A stretch of DNA of 64,000 nucleotides from Chaetoderma sp. LZ-2023a (Eukaryota; Mollusca; Caudofoveata; Chaetodermatida; Chaetodermatidae): assembly GCA_034401795.1 (NCBI GenBank), contig CM067374.1:99544860-99608859 (forward strand), in the 5' to 3' direction. Of the stretch, positions 43,271 to 53,427 are shown one piece after another. The translations under genes and the position numbers were made by a program. Within the stretch, counting starts at the first letter, position 1. Each line of letters starts with the position of its first letter. The notes beneath the pieces were generated by a model. The model was not told the origin of the DNA. It saw nothing but the letters and a program-made list of their open reading frames with translations, and ran no database searches.

Positions 43271-43610
43271 TATAGACAGACAGGTAGAGCAGACAAAAGA
43301 AAGGGGGGGGGGTGTTGTGTGGAAGTCAGTAAACTCACTAATCTCATCATCCAATATGGTATCAATCTAGCATCTAGAGAAAACCCTGGATCCAATTATT
43401 CTACAAATCATGCTGACTGATAAAACAGGGAACCCCCAGACCCAGGAATGATAGGAAATATTTAATCAACAATAAATGATGAATAGTTTCTTTACAGTGC
43501 AGATGCGATTTACACCTATCATCATAGACCACTTATGTCCCTCAAGTGTGGATATAGTGTTTTACTAGAGGTGAAACACATGTTCAAATATTGTATTGAG
43601 GTGTGGGGAG
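43271..43610. other. No gene recognised
   Basis: Contains a nine-G run near 43304; otherwise unassigned. Confidence 0.4.
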
Positions 43611-43920
43611 TGATAATTTTGAAACAAATTGGAAGCCAGTGTAATTAATTGTTTTTTAGTAGTGAAGAGCTAAATTCATGTCATGTCGTAACATTTGGTG
43701 GGAAATTTTGGTACCTACACATTTTATCATAGCTATGGTATCCTGTATTTGTTTTGATATCACTCGAGTATTAGTGGTCCTACTTGAGGGTTTTAACCCT
43801 ATTTATTCTGAGTGCATAGCTAGCTAGCTAACTAAGAGAAGATTAAATATTTACCGATTGCTCTGAAAACTATTTGAAAGTCAAATAATTTTCAAAATAA
43901 TCGAAAATTTAAAGCTACCA
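43611..43920. repeat. Left arm of a 310-bp inverted repeat
   Basis: It pairs base for base with 44822-45131. I found one mismatch by eye (near 43913) and no indels. It includes TAGCTAGCTAGC and a small internal palindrome (GAAAACTATTTGAAAGTCAA). Confidence 0.92.
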
Positions 43921-43935
43921 GCTACCAGATTGTCG

Positions 43936-44509
43936 ATGGGGTGGCTGGTAGGGAAGATGAGAGAGACTTAACATACCTTAACCATTTTAACAGTTGAGTG
44001 GGCTAAAGATCTCTTCTGCAGTGGTCTTGAGAAATATCTATTTGCAGGTCAAGAGAAACATATTTTTGACAAATTTACCACTGGAATGACTGGCTCGATA
44101 AACGAGCCAGACATTCCAGTGATAAATTTTCAAAAATAATCTCTTCGTCTGCAAATTGACATTTTCTATGAGAAACATGAAATGTTCTTGAACACATTCG
44201 GGCATTACAGTGTTAAAGTGTAATGGGGTGGCTGGTAGGGAAGATGAGAGAGACTTAACATACCTTAACCATTTTAACAGTTGAGTGGGCTAAAGATCTC
44301 TTCTGCAGTGGTCTTGAGAAATATCTATTTGCAGGTCAAGAGAAACATATTTTTGACAAATTTACCACTGGAATGACTGGCTCGATAAACGAGCCAGACA
44401 TTCCAGTGATAAATTTTCAAAAATAATCTCTTCGTCTGCAAATTGACATTTTCTATGAGAAACATGAAATGTTCTTGAACACATTCGGGCATTACAGTGT
44501 TAAAGTGTA
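43936..44509 (+). repeat. Exact 287-bp tandem duplication carrying HpA
   Basis: 43936-44222 and 44223-44509 appear identical at every base read. Each unit is about 42 bp of flank (ATGGGGTGGCTGGTAGGGAA) plus one whole HpA. Confidence 0.92.
43978..44223 (+). mobile_element. HpA MITE (tandem copy 1)
   Basis: TTAACCATTTTAACAGTTGA to TTAAAGTGTAA. Loop GGCTCGATAAACGAGCC. Confidence 0.85.
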
Positions 44510-44510
44510 A
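44265..44510 (+). mobile_element. HpA MITE (tandem copy 2)
   Basis: Identical to 43978-44223. Confidence 0.85.
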
Positions 44511-44742
44511 CCATTTAATGGTAAAACCGGCCAAAACCGGCCTCTGTAGTGGTCTTAATGAATGAACATTTGCAGGACAAGCGAAGACTATTTTTGAAAT
44601 TTACCACAGGAAAGACTGGCTCGATAACTGAGCCAGTCATTCGTGTAGCAAAATTTCAAAAATAATCTCTTGTCCTGTACATGGTCACACAATAAGCAAG
44701 TATTTTAAATTTCTTGATTAAATTTGACCATAAAAAGGTTAA
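44508..44742 (+). mobile_element. HpA MITE, A2, abutting copy 2
   Basis: TAACCATTTAATGGTAAAAC to CCATAAAAAGGTTAA. It shares the TAA junction with the preceding copy. Being a different subfamily, it was a separate insertion. Confidence 0.8.
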
Positions 44743-44821
44743 AATGATAACTATATAACCCATCTCTGACACCCTATTTTATATACCTATGAGATCTACT
44801 TTTATCATATATTCTATATAA

Positions 44822-45131
44822 TGGTAGCTTTAAATTTTTGATTATTTTGAAAATTATTTGACTTTCAAATAGTTTTCAGAGCAATCGGTAAATATTTAAT
44901 CTTCTCTTAGTTAGCTAGCTAGCTATGCACTCAGAATAAATAGGGTTAAAACCCTCAAGTAGGACCACTAATACTCGAGTGATATCAAAACAAATACAGG
45001 ATACCATAGCTATGATAAAATGTGTAGGTACCAAAATTTCCCACCAAATGTTACGACATGACATGAATTTAGCTCTTCACTACTAAAAAACAATTAATTA
45101 CACTGGCTTCCAATTTGTTTCAAAATTATCA
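44822..45131. repeat. Right arm of the 310-bp inverted repeat
   Basis: Complement of 43611-43920. The 901-bp spacer holds three HpA copies. Confidence 0.92.
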
Positions 45132-45170
45132 ATGGTTTATTGGTATGTTCGTTTGTGAAATTCAGATGAT

Positions 45171-45281
45171 TAATCCCTTCCTGGTGGCGATTTGACAAAA
45201 AAAAAGTATTTTTGAAAATTCAAAAAATAGACATTCCTGAAGCCCTCTGCAGAGGCCTATATTGGCTGGCTTGACTATTAA
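45171..45281 (-). mobile_element. HpA, strongly truncated
   Basis: TTAATCCCTTCCTGG, a short TATTTTTGAAAATTC remnant, then an R arm (CCTCTGCAGAGGCC) ending TTGACTATTAA. Confidence 0.55.
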
Positions 45282-45463
45282 CCCTTACGACTCTGATGTC
45301 AATATTCTATCTTTTACTGTGTTAATGGCACAGAAACTGGTGTACATTTTTCACCAATTGGGGTGAGGGGTGATGTTGCTGTCTAAATTTCCAGATTTGT
45401 TGAAAAAGGTTCATCTTTTAATTTAATTTGAAAAGGTAAAATTTAGAAATAGAGAGTGGTTAA
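45278..45463. mobile_element. Element J
   Basis: TTAACCCTTACGACTCTGATG. Inner arms ACAGAAACTGGTGTACATTT and the reverse-oriented AAGGTTCATCTTTTAATTTA. The right tip is degenerate (GAGTGGTTAA). Confidence 0.6.
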
Positions 45464-45628
45464 ATCGTCAGAGATGTATGAATGTCATGGGTTGAGGGTC
45501 CGTTAATTATAAAACATTTTTTCAAGGAAATAGCAAATATCAAACCTCTGAATACATGTATATTGTCAATAATTTGACTAAATGATTTGTTGTCACTTGT
45601 TGCTAAGGTGATTGTCAAACAAACATAA

Positions 45629-45865
45629 TTATCCCTTTAACACTCATATCAGCCAAAACGGCTTCTGCAGTGGTCTCGAGAAATATCGCTTTGCATACCA
45701 AGAGAAGACTATTTTTGAAAATTTACTGCTGGAATGACTGGCTCGATAACCGAGCCAGTCATTCCAGTGGTATTTTCAAAAATAGTCTTCTCTTGGTCTG
45801 CAAAAAGACATTTTCTATGAGAAAATTGAAATTATCTTAAACAAATTTGACCATTAAATGGTTAA
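45629..45865 (+). mobile_element. HpA MITE, A1/A2 hybrid
   Basis: TTATCCCTTTAACACTCATA (A1 R arm) but TTTGACCATTAAATGGTTAA (A2 L end), 237 bp. Palindrome GGCTCGATAACCGAGCC perfect. Confidence 0.85.
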
Positions 45866-45869
45866 GAGG

Positions 45870-46270
45870 AATTACTGATTGATGTACATAGCGTCTATAA
45901 TCACTTCAACAAATATGGTATGATTGCTTATTTACATTAGTCACTAAGTTCCCATTTCCTGATGGAACATATAGTTACCCCTGGGCCACTGGCCAGTGAC
46001 CTTTGAAAGAGGAAACCAGAGGGAGCAAGCGGGCGGTAGGAGGGAGGGGTAATTAAGATAAAGTATAGCTACCGGTAGTACAATTAACTTAATAATAATA
46101 TTACTAATATTATAAGTATTAATAGTTTTTAATGATAATTAATTAAGTGATTGTTGGAACGTAATTACCCGTAAATAAATATTAGTAAATACATGGAAGT
46201 ATAATCAATACTCTCATTTGTCATTGTCAGACATTTTTTTTAACCTGCGCCTCAATGAAGCAATAAACTA
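45870..46270. other. No gene recognised
   Basis: AT-rich with AATAATAATATTACTAATAT patches. Confidence 0.4.
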
Positions 46271-46482
46271 TAAACTGCTTTAATGGTTAGATGGTACACA
46301 ACAAGCCTCTGCAGTGGTCTTAAGAGTATTTTTTAAAGTTTATCACTGGAATGACTAGCTCGGTTTAACTGAGCCAGCCATTCTAGTGGTACATTTTCAA
46401 AAATCCTCTTGACCTGCAAATAGAAAGAAAACTGAGAAAATATTTTGAATTTGTTGACAAATCTTGACCATTAACAGGTTAA
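46271..46482 (+). mobile_element. HpA MITE, A2, shares TTAA with next
   Basis: TAAACTGCTTTAATGGTTAG to TTGACCATTAACAGGTTAA. The final TTAA (46479-46482) is also the first TTAA of the next copy. Confidence 0.8.
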
Positions 46483-46718
46483 CCCTTTAAGGGTCAAGTG
46501 GGCCAAAACTGGCCTCTGCAGTGGTCTTGAGTAATATCCATTTGCAGACCAAGAGAATACTATCTTTGAAAATTTACCACTAGAATGCCTGGTTCGATAA
46601 CCGAGCCAGTCATTCCAGTGGTAAATTTTCAAAGATAGTCCTCTCTTGGCCTGCAAATGGTCATTTAATACAAAAATATTTAGATTTTCTTGACCAAATC
46701 TTGACCATTACCAGGTTA
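46479..46718 (+). mobile_element. HpA MITE, full A2
   Basis: TTAACCCTTTAAGGGTCAAG to TTGACCATTACCAGGTTAA, 240 bp. Confidence 0.85.
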
Positions 46719-46812
46719 ATGTAGGACAGCAGTATTGAATTGTTAGTTATATAGGTTCAGATTGTTAACATAGTCTGATCATGGGATTAACTTTCAATTG
46801 AACCGAAAATGT

Positions 46813-47050
46813 TTAACCCTTTCATGGCAAAGACGGGCAAAATTGACTGCCTAGGTGGTCTTGAGGAATGTCCATTTGCAGGTCAAGAAGACTATTTCTG
46901 AAAATTTACCAATGGAATGACTAGCTTGATAATCATGCCTGAGGCACTCCGGTGGTAAATTCTCAAAAATAGTTTTCTCTTGGCCTGTAAATGGACATAC
47001 AATAAGCAAATGATTTGATTTTGATCTTGACCAAATTTGGTCATTAAAGG
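46813..47050 (+). mobile_element. HpA MITE, A2, right tip damaged
   Basis: TTAACCCTTTCATGGCAAAG; the right side ends TTGGTCATTAAAGG without TTAA. Confidence 0.75.
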
Positions 47051-47084
47051 TGTATCCAAAACTGTGTGCCTCCCAATACAGCTG

Positions 47085-47200
47085 TTGCCATTTAATGGCC
47101 AAGATGGACAGATCAGGTCTAGCGCTGGTCTTGATAAATGCCCATTTGCAGGCCAGGACAATATTTTTTGACATTTTACCACTCAAATAACTACAGTCAG
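47085..47200 (+). mobile_element. HpA left half
   Basis: CATTTAATGGCCAAGATGG, R arm, inner arm GGCCAGGACAATATTTTTTG. It stops at the palindrome. Confidence 0.6.
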
Positions 47201-47422
47201 TTCATTGTCTATGTATATACTTATAGCAATGCAATGAAATCCACATTGAAATTTCTTTTAAATTTCCATCTAATTTACCAAGCATAAAGTAGCATTTACC
47301 AAGCATAATGTAACACTTTATATGTATAGCAAAGCTGAATCAGCTAAACCAGTTCCCTAGCAGTAGCATACACTACATCTCTGAAATAACATTAAATGTT
47401 TCCAAAACAAAATTAAATGTCC
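47201..47422. other. No gene recognised
   Basis: ACCAAGCATAA..GTA(G/A)CA occurs twice (47277-47314). Otherwise unassigned. Confidence 0.4.
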
Positions 47423-47523
47423 TGTTGAATATTTTGAACATATTGCATTGGAAGACATTGCTAAAGGAGGCTGCCCACAGGCAGCACTGTCTTCCAATGC
47501 AATTATGTTAAAAATATTCAACA
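47423..47523. repeat. PalB variant (GCATTGGAAGACA type)
   Basis: TGTTGAATATTTTGAACATA and TTAAAAATATTCAACA arms; centre GGCTGCCCACAGGCAGC. Confidence 0.75.
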
Positions 47524-47747
47524 TAGCATATCTTACTAACCAACATGTTTCTGTGTTTGTTTTGTAAACATGTTGTTTATATGAGCGGTACTATAGCTGG
47601 AGAAGCTAAAATACAGTTGATGAGCAGTTGAAAAATTCCTCTCTCTAAGGATTAGTATAGTGCTGGAGTTTGGTAATTGAGTCCTGATTATAATATAGTC
47701 ACGCTAGTATTTAGTTGATTATAATATGTATCTTAGTAATAACATAA

Positions 47748-47890
47748 GCCATTCATGTTCAGATTTGTTCAAGAAAATGACAACTTCCCTATATAAATTA
47801 TCCGGTTGCAGAACAGGAGGAAATTATTCTTGGAATAACTGGCTTAGTTATCGAAATGAGTGAGTTATTCTTGTAGCAAATTTTTAAAAC
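47748..47890 (-). mobile_element. HpA, very degenerate
   Basis: CAGATTTGTTCAAGAAAATG, TCCGGTTGCAGAACAGG and GGCTTAGTTATCG are recognisable. Confidence 0.45.
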
Positions 47891-48150
47891 TGCCCGGTCG
47901 ATGGTGTGCCATTACAAATCCACATGTTCACCACTTTTAACTTTTGACCTGCCCAAGACCAACCCCTGCTGGCACAGCCAAATATAAATGTCCGCTTACT
48001 TTCCCACCCATATGGGTATTTCACACACCAACTTTGGTTTAATTCCATCCAGCGGTTTTGGACGAGTTGCGCTCCAATCGATTTCTGCATGCATATCCAC
48101 GCACGCATGCACGAACGCACACAGTGGGCAGGATGGTATAATATTAATTT
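47891..48150 (+). mobile_element. Pearl-like relic
   Basis: CCAACTTTGGTTTAATTCC, ATCCAGCGGTTTTGGACGAG, then ACGCACGCATGCACGAACGC. A core of the you-may-expect type (query-position plus microsatellite) with no terminal hairpin identified. Confidence 0.4.
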
Positions 48151-48425
48151 TTGTTCAAAGAAAAAACATGGAAATAAATAGACATTTTACACAAGGTCAC
48201 GGAACAAACTGCTTTTGTCCAACTCGAGCATTGAAGGGTTAAGAAAAGCATGCAGTATATATGGAGGCAAGCAAGGTGGCACAATGCCTATAATATTATG
48301 CAAATCCATTATTATTCATGGATGTCAAACCTGTCTGTAACAAACACCCTAGTGAACTATTTCAAGACAACTGAGGGACTTGCTTAATATAAGTCAATAA
48401 TAAATTACCTTTGGGGCAATCCATC

Positions 48426-48572
48426 ATAACCCTTTAATTGTCAAAGCAGGCATAAAATGTCCATTTGCATGTCAAGAAGACTATTTTTTTTTTAATTTAG
48501 CACTGGAATGACAGGCTCGATAATCGAAAAGCTGTGTATTTTCTTGACCAATCATGACCAGTAAATGGCTAA
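48426..48572 (+). mobile_element. HpA, right inner arm deleted
   Basis: ATAACCCTTTAATTGTCAAA to TGACCAGTAAATGGCTAA. Confidence 0.65.
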
Positions 48573-48622
48573 AGAAACGCAAACTTTTGACTTGATAAGG
48601 CAGGTGATCTCTCAAACAGGGT

Positions 48623-48931
48623 TTAACCCTTTAATGGCTAGATTTGTTAGAGAAAATCAAAATATATCGTATTATTGAATGTCCATTTAGAGGCCAAAAG
48701 ATGATTACTTTTGTTAATTTTTCACTAGAAAGACTGTTTCTGTAACCAAGTAAGTCTTTCTAGTGGTAAATTTTTAGAAATAGTCATCTCTTGACCTACA
48801 AATCAACATTTCTCAAGACATAGTCATCTCTTGACCTGCAAATCAACATTTCTCAAGACCTAGTCATCTCTTGACCTACAAATCAACATTTCTCAAGACT
48901 GTTTTGGCTGGCTTCATCCTGAAAGTGTTAA
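48623..48931 (-). mobile_element. HpA MITE enlarged by an internal 40-bp triplication
   Basis: TTAACCCTTTAATGGCTAGA to GAAAGTGTTAA, 309 bp. The inner right arm unit TAGTCATCTCTTGACCT...AAGAC is present three times (48781-48820, 48821-48860, 48861-48900). Confidence 0.85.
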
Positions 48932-49112
48932 TGACTTCCACATACAAAATCTTTCTTCAGTGTTATTTATCCATACAACTTGACACAAACACATTCAGAA
49001 TAAGGGTGAGAATTAAGCAAATTCCTTTCTTAGCTATTAGTCTGTGTGCAGAGACACTGGGGCTATATTGTTCTAACTTCAGATATTTCTTATATTCTTT
49101 TCCTGCTTACTA

Positions 49113-49132
49113 CTAACCCTTACCACATTCTA
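49113..49132. mobile_element. Element J, left tip (split by LINE)
   Basis: CTAACCCTTACCACATTCTA. The J body resumes at 49938. Confidence 0.6.
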
Positions 49133-49937
49133 CACAATGGGAGGTGAACGGCTACAAGACAAAAAGTCAACACAATACCTTGGTGGGGAGCTAACAAATA
49201 AACTGAAATGGCATAACCACATATCAAAATCAACATCAGCAGCACATAGAATACTTGGCTTCATATGCAGAAACGTAAAGGCGTGTCCAACATCCATCAA
49301 AGAGCGAGCCTACCAATCACTGGTTAGACCTAAACTGGAATAGACATCTACAGTGTGGGATCCACCAACAAATGACCTCAAAACTCAGCTAGAAACAGTA
49401 CAACGAAAGGCTGCGAGGAGGTTCGTCTCTGGCTGCCCAGTATACCGATACCCAAGAGAGTGTTTCTGCTATCATAGAACAACTGGGATGGGAAAGCCTA
49501 AAACAACGGCAAAAAAAGACCAATGTTGTCCTTATGTACAAAATCCTACATGGGGAGGTAGCCATACCAGCAGAGTATCACCCTCGGTGGGCGAACGTAG
49601 GCACCACCAGGCGTAGTCACCCGTGAAAGCTACAGCCATATACCAACCATCAGTCAGCCAGTTCCAAAGTTCATTTTTCCCACAAACCATACCAACATGG
49701 ACTAACCTGGCCAAAGGCATAATCACTGCTCCGGATGTAGAGAAGTTCAAAACCTACATCCGACAGACGACGACCTAACATACCTGATCAGACATGTGTA
49801 AATAGTGTACAGATCAATAATCACTTCATATTGTAAATAAACAGCATTTTATCAACCCAGCCATGTTCACGAGGCCCGCACCTAGGCGTGATGTCCAATA
49901 GGATTTAGCCTAGTATTCTTACAGATACAGATACAAA
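49133..49937 (+). pseudogene. CR1/Jockey-like LINE, 3' end of reverse transcriptase ORF
   Basis: The frame at 49137-49343 encodes the RT thumb/C-terminal region: QYLGGELTNKLKWHNHIS, LGFICRNVKACPTSIKERAY, LVRPKLE. After an in-frame stop it continues with TVWDPPTNDLKTQLETVQRK, AARRFVS (49353-49470). A frameshift near 49480 leads to GWESLKQRQKK and MYKILHGEVAIP. The 3' tail is ACAGATACAGATACAAATAC. Only the last part of the element exists, so this is a 5'-truncated copy. TACCACATTCTA before it and TACCACTCTA after it are probable target duplications. Confidence 0.82.
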
Positions 49938-50097
49938 TACCACTCTATTGTAAAAATTTTAAATTTTCAACTTAAAATACGGTACCATAAAAGATGAACT
50001 GGTGGTTATTTTTCAACAAATTTGGTGGAAGATGGTGCTGTCGTACACAGCAACATCTTCCACCAAAATTGTTGAAAAATGTACACTAGTTTCTTTG
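49938..50097. mobile_element. Element J, right part, fused to half an HpA
   Basis: GATGAACTGGTGGTTATTTT, TTCAACAAATTTGGTGGAAG and the complement arm CTTCCACCAAAATTGTTGAA form an almost perfect hairpin around GCTGTCGTACACAGC. The J right tip is replaced by HpA sequence after TTTCTTTGCT. Confidence 0.7.
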
Positions 50098-50222
50098 CTC
50101 GATAACAGAGCCAGTCATTCCAGTGGTAAATTTTCAAAAATAGTCTTCTCTTGGTCTGCAAATGGACATTTCCTATATGAGAAGATTAAAATTTTTAAAA
50201 CAGGTTAAGGGGTAAAGTGTTA
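50098..50222 (+). mobile_element. HpA right half
   Basis: It starts within the loop (CGATAACAGAGCCAGTC) and ends GGGGTAAAGTGTTAA. Confidence 0.7.
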
Positions 50223-50320
50223 ATCTACATGACTTAAGCTAATTTAGATCATCTTGGAGAAGGTTCTCTATGTGTTTCTAAAAGCATCAATGGGTGCATG
50301 CATGCTGAAAAAACTGATCA

Positions 50321-50740
50321 ATAGAGGGATCAATTTCTAGCTATGCCCGGCCAATTTCTAGATAAACACCACCCACACATTACCCATGTTGGGATCGATC
50401 GAACCTTGATTTCCTAGAATTCCAATATCAAGGTGTATTTTCTCCTAGAGTGAATATTCGGCTAACCCATTGGATATTTTGAACCTAATTTGACTGGGTG
50501 CCTATTGCTGCCATAGGCAGCAAAAGCATCTAGTTAAATTAGTCTCAAAATATTCCACAGAATGATTATTAAATAGTAAAGACATACAACTCATATACTT
50601 GATGGACTATTCAATGTTTATGATGGACCTAGATAAGTCATTCACTATGCATTTTGATTGTGAATGTTGTCAGCCTACATGTGACATAATTGATTGTGAC
50701 ATAATTGATTATGACATCATACTCTTGAGTGACAGATGGA
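50321..50740 (+). mobile_element. Element C, diverged
   Basis: GAGGGATCAATTTCTAGC, TTGGGATCGATCGAACC, PalB at 50470-50560, then ATTATTAAATAGTAAAGAC and repeated TGACATAATTGATT. Right tip not resolved. Confidence 0.6.
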
Positions 50741-50809
50741 GTCTAGCCATTGAGCTGTTTGATCAGCATGATTCAAGGATGTTTATGGAAAAGTTGGGTT
50801 GAAATTAGC

Positions 50810-50945
50810 CTACTGAACCTTATTGTCAAGAGTTTGATGGATGACAGATAGATGCACGGATAACAACATGGATTGGTGACGGATAATCGTCATGGCATAA
50901 CTGTATGTAACTTAACTGTTCATGCCAGTTGAGCTAATACTTAAT
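50810..50945 (+). mobile_element. Pearl-like 3' end fragment (family G)
   Basis: TTGATGGATGACAGATAG, GGCATAACTG and a hairpin AACTGTTCATGCCAGTTGAGC followed by TAATA. Confidence 0.5.
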
Positions 50946-51792
50946 AATCGTTTTGCATATGAAAATGAATATACCGGAATTTCACGGTTGACAAAAACTT
51001 TTAAAATGGTGTGATGTAAATCAACTGAATATTGCTGTTATTACACCACAAAAACATCCATTACCGTTCAATCACTACTTGCTAAATCAATTATCTGCAT
51101 TTAGCTACCAGAATAAGATTTTTATGCTTGCATACACACCTCCCCATGCCTATTCCTATTAATATGGATCCTCAACCGGGCTACTGGATAAGTCCATCTC
51201 CAGTATATTGACTGATATAGACTGGCACCAGTCTGTACTCACTCCATAGTGACGCCTGTCACTAAGCGCGCTTGCGCATGCGCACTGGAGCCCAAACAGG
51301 AAACAGATTCACTTTTTAATTATTCTGCAAGCAGAATAACTGCTCAAATATTATCCAGAGTTTTTATAGCTTTGCGCTGTATCAGCCATACTTTGAGAGT
51401 ACTTCATATTGATAACTATGCCTACTATGAAGTCTATCCTCCCTAAGTTACACTTAGGAAGTATATTCGTGGTTATATTGAATTTTATAACTATGTATAA
51501 AGATGTTACCGGTTTTCGTGAGGGTACTAACGTTTTCGTAGTAACAATCTTACTATGCCTATATCATCATCATCATCTTAAATCTCTAGTGTACTCCAAG
51601 AGCCCTTTATCACTTTTCAATTAGTGCATTATAAGGAATTAAATTTATTCCCTATGAAAGTTTGTTTCTTGTCGTTAGGGATTTGTTAACAAATTTGAAC
51701 TTTCCCGCCTTTCTTAGAAATGCATGTTTCTAGACTCTTTTTAACGAAATACCAAGCTGTATGCTTCATTGTTCCCTTTTTTCGTTTTTAAG
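50946..51792. other. Low-repeat stretch, no gene assigned
   Basis: Free of HpA and PalB. It contains a perfect NRF1-type palindrome (51273-51284) and a CATCATCATCAT run near 51567. Open frames here are under 72 codons and not recognised. Confidence 0.4.
51273..51284. promoter_or_regulatory. NRF1-type palindrome TGCGCATGCGCA
   Basis: A perfect 12-base match to the consensus of NRF1/ewg-type factors, which mark TATA-less promoters in animals. It is in the least repetitive part of the window. No transcript start is identified, so function is inferred. Confidence 0.4.
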
Positions 51793-52008
51793 AGTCTGTT
51801 AAATCGACCGATAAGACAAAATGTACGTCCTCCAAGTGTGATCCTCTTCACTCTGCGGAGTATGGAGGACATGTGTGTTCGAAATGCACCTCGTGCACCC
51901 CCACAGCGATGTGCGGGATATGCAAAGGGTGGTCGGTGTCAGTTTCTAAGGCCTTTTTTAAGGATTTGCCCACAAATCAACTGCTGCCCTCAACATCGTC
52001 GTGTCGTG
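51793..52008 (+). CDS. Cys-rich partial open frame cut by the gap
   Basis: A pyrimidine-rich run and AAG/AGAG (TTTTTTCGTTTTTAAGAG) could be an acceptor at about 51790. One frame is then open for 72 codons to the gap: KCTSSKCDP, HVCSKCTSC, MCGICKGWSVSVSKAFF. The spacing (C-x4-C, then C-x2-C-x2-C, then C-x2-C and WS) resembles the N-terminal zinc-binding part of Gag-like proteins of DIRS/Ngaro-type retroelements. A host zinc-finger exon is the alternative. The continuation is hidden by the gap. Confidence 0.35.
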
Positions 52009-52508
52009 NNNNNNNNNNNNNNNNNNNNNNNNNNNNNNNNNNNNNNNNNNNNNNNNNNNNNNNNNNNNNNNNNNNNNNNNNNNNNNNNNNNNNNNNNNNN
52101 NNNNNNNNNNNNNNNNNNNNNNNNNNNNNNNNNNNNNNNNNNNNNNNNNNNNNNNNNNNNNNNNNNNNNNNNNNNNNNNNNNNNNNNNNNNNNNNNNNNN
52201 NNNNNNNNNNNNNNNNNNNNNNNNNNNNNNNNNNNNNNNNNNNNNNNNNNNNNNNNNNNNNNNNNNNNNNNNNNNNNNNNNNNNNNNNNNNNNNNNNNNN
52301 NNNNNNNNNNNNNNNNNNNNNNNNNNNNNNNNNNNNNNNNNNNNNNNNNNNNNNNNNNNNNNNNNNNNNNNNNNNNNNNNNNNNNNNNNNNNNNNNNNNN
52401 NNNNNNNNNNNNNNNNNNNNNNNNNNNNNNNNNNNNNNNNNNNNNNNNNNNNNNNNNNNNNNNNNNNNNNNNNNNNNNNNNNNNNNNNNNNNNNNNNNNN
52501 NNNNNNNN
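52009..52508. other. Assembly gap, exactly 500 N
   Basis: 500 consecutive N, a round number that suggests a placeholder of unknown true length. Open frames crossing it are meaningless. Confidence 0.98.
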
Positions 52509-53424
52509 AAAATTAAATTGCAAGTAATTTCATTGAAACGGATTAAATTGCCTACAAGTTAATAGCAACTTGTAATAGTGTGTATTGTGCAAGTTTGCTC
52601 AAATTATAATATACAGTTTCGAATAATCACAGTTTAACGCTATTCTAAAACACATCGGTGTGAGAAATGGCACAAGTGAAAGAAAAATGTTACACCTTTC
52701 ATAGGGACGAATTGATTCTCTTAGCACGTCAGGTGCGAATAAATTACCTGGTGTTGTTAATGCGAGGGTGAATATAGGCCTAGTCAACTGTGCTAGTGTA
52801 AAGAGATGCAATCTGATTCTCTCATCTTTTGTTAGTTTTCTCAGATCGACAGCCCTTAATAATCCGGGTTAGTGGGCCGATACTAGGCCAATACGGACCA
52901 TATTGGCCGGTATTGGGCCAGTAGCGGCCCAGTAGCATGCGTTATCAGGGTCTATTCGTTGTTTTTGATAGGGATTCGCTTTGATATTTTATTTATTTAT
53001 AGCTTCAGATTTCAATCTATTTCTAGCTCGCTGACGCCCATGCATTTTTAATAAAATTCAGTTCTGAATATTTTATCACGGGTGTGTACAAATGAATTGT
53101 ACGGTACAGAAGTAAGTAAACTGAGCGAATTCGCCCTGACACTTCTAAGCCATTGATAGGGTGTGTAAATATAGCCTATGCACAATCAGAGGGGAGGTTG
53201 TTATACATCGTACATAACGATGTTAATACCGCATTTAATGTAGGGCAGTTCATCGGTTGAGTACTACTATTTACTACGATTTCGGCCTTTGAAGTATTTC
53301 TACAACTAACCGAATGAAGAGGCTCGTGTGAAAGTATCTTTCAGATACAGGCGATATACTCTCCTCTGATATAGGTCGAATTTGTAATTGTAAAAAATTG
53401 TACGCCTTTGCTATAACTTTACTA
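52509..53424. other. Low-repeat stretch
   Basis: A GGCCGATACTAGGCCAATAC-like block of imperfect short repeats sits at about 52872-52940 (ATTGGCC, GGGCCAGTAGCGGCCCAGTA). No ATG-initiated exon with good splice sites was recognised. Confidence 0.4.
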
Positions 53425-53427
53425 AAC

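Noticed and set aside
43978..44742. CRISPR-like array of repeated palindromes
   Set aside because: Units are about 240 bp transposable elements with no unique short spacers; the sequence is eukaryotic.
51769..52562. Long ORFs across 51.8-52.6 kb
   Set aside because: Most of their length is the 500-N gap. Only the part before 52009 was considered.
52599..52811. Signal-peptide-like minus-strand ORF
   Set aside because: Starts at TTG with no ATG, although a donor-like CACCAGGTAATT follows; too weak.
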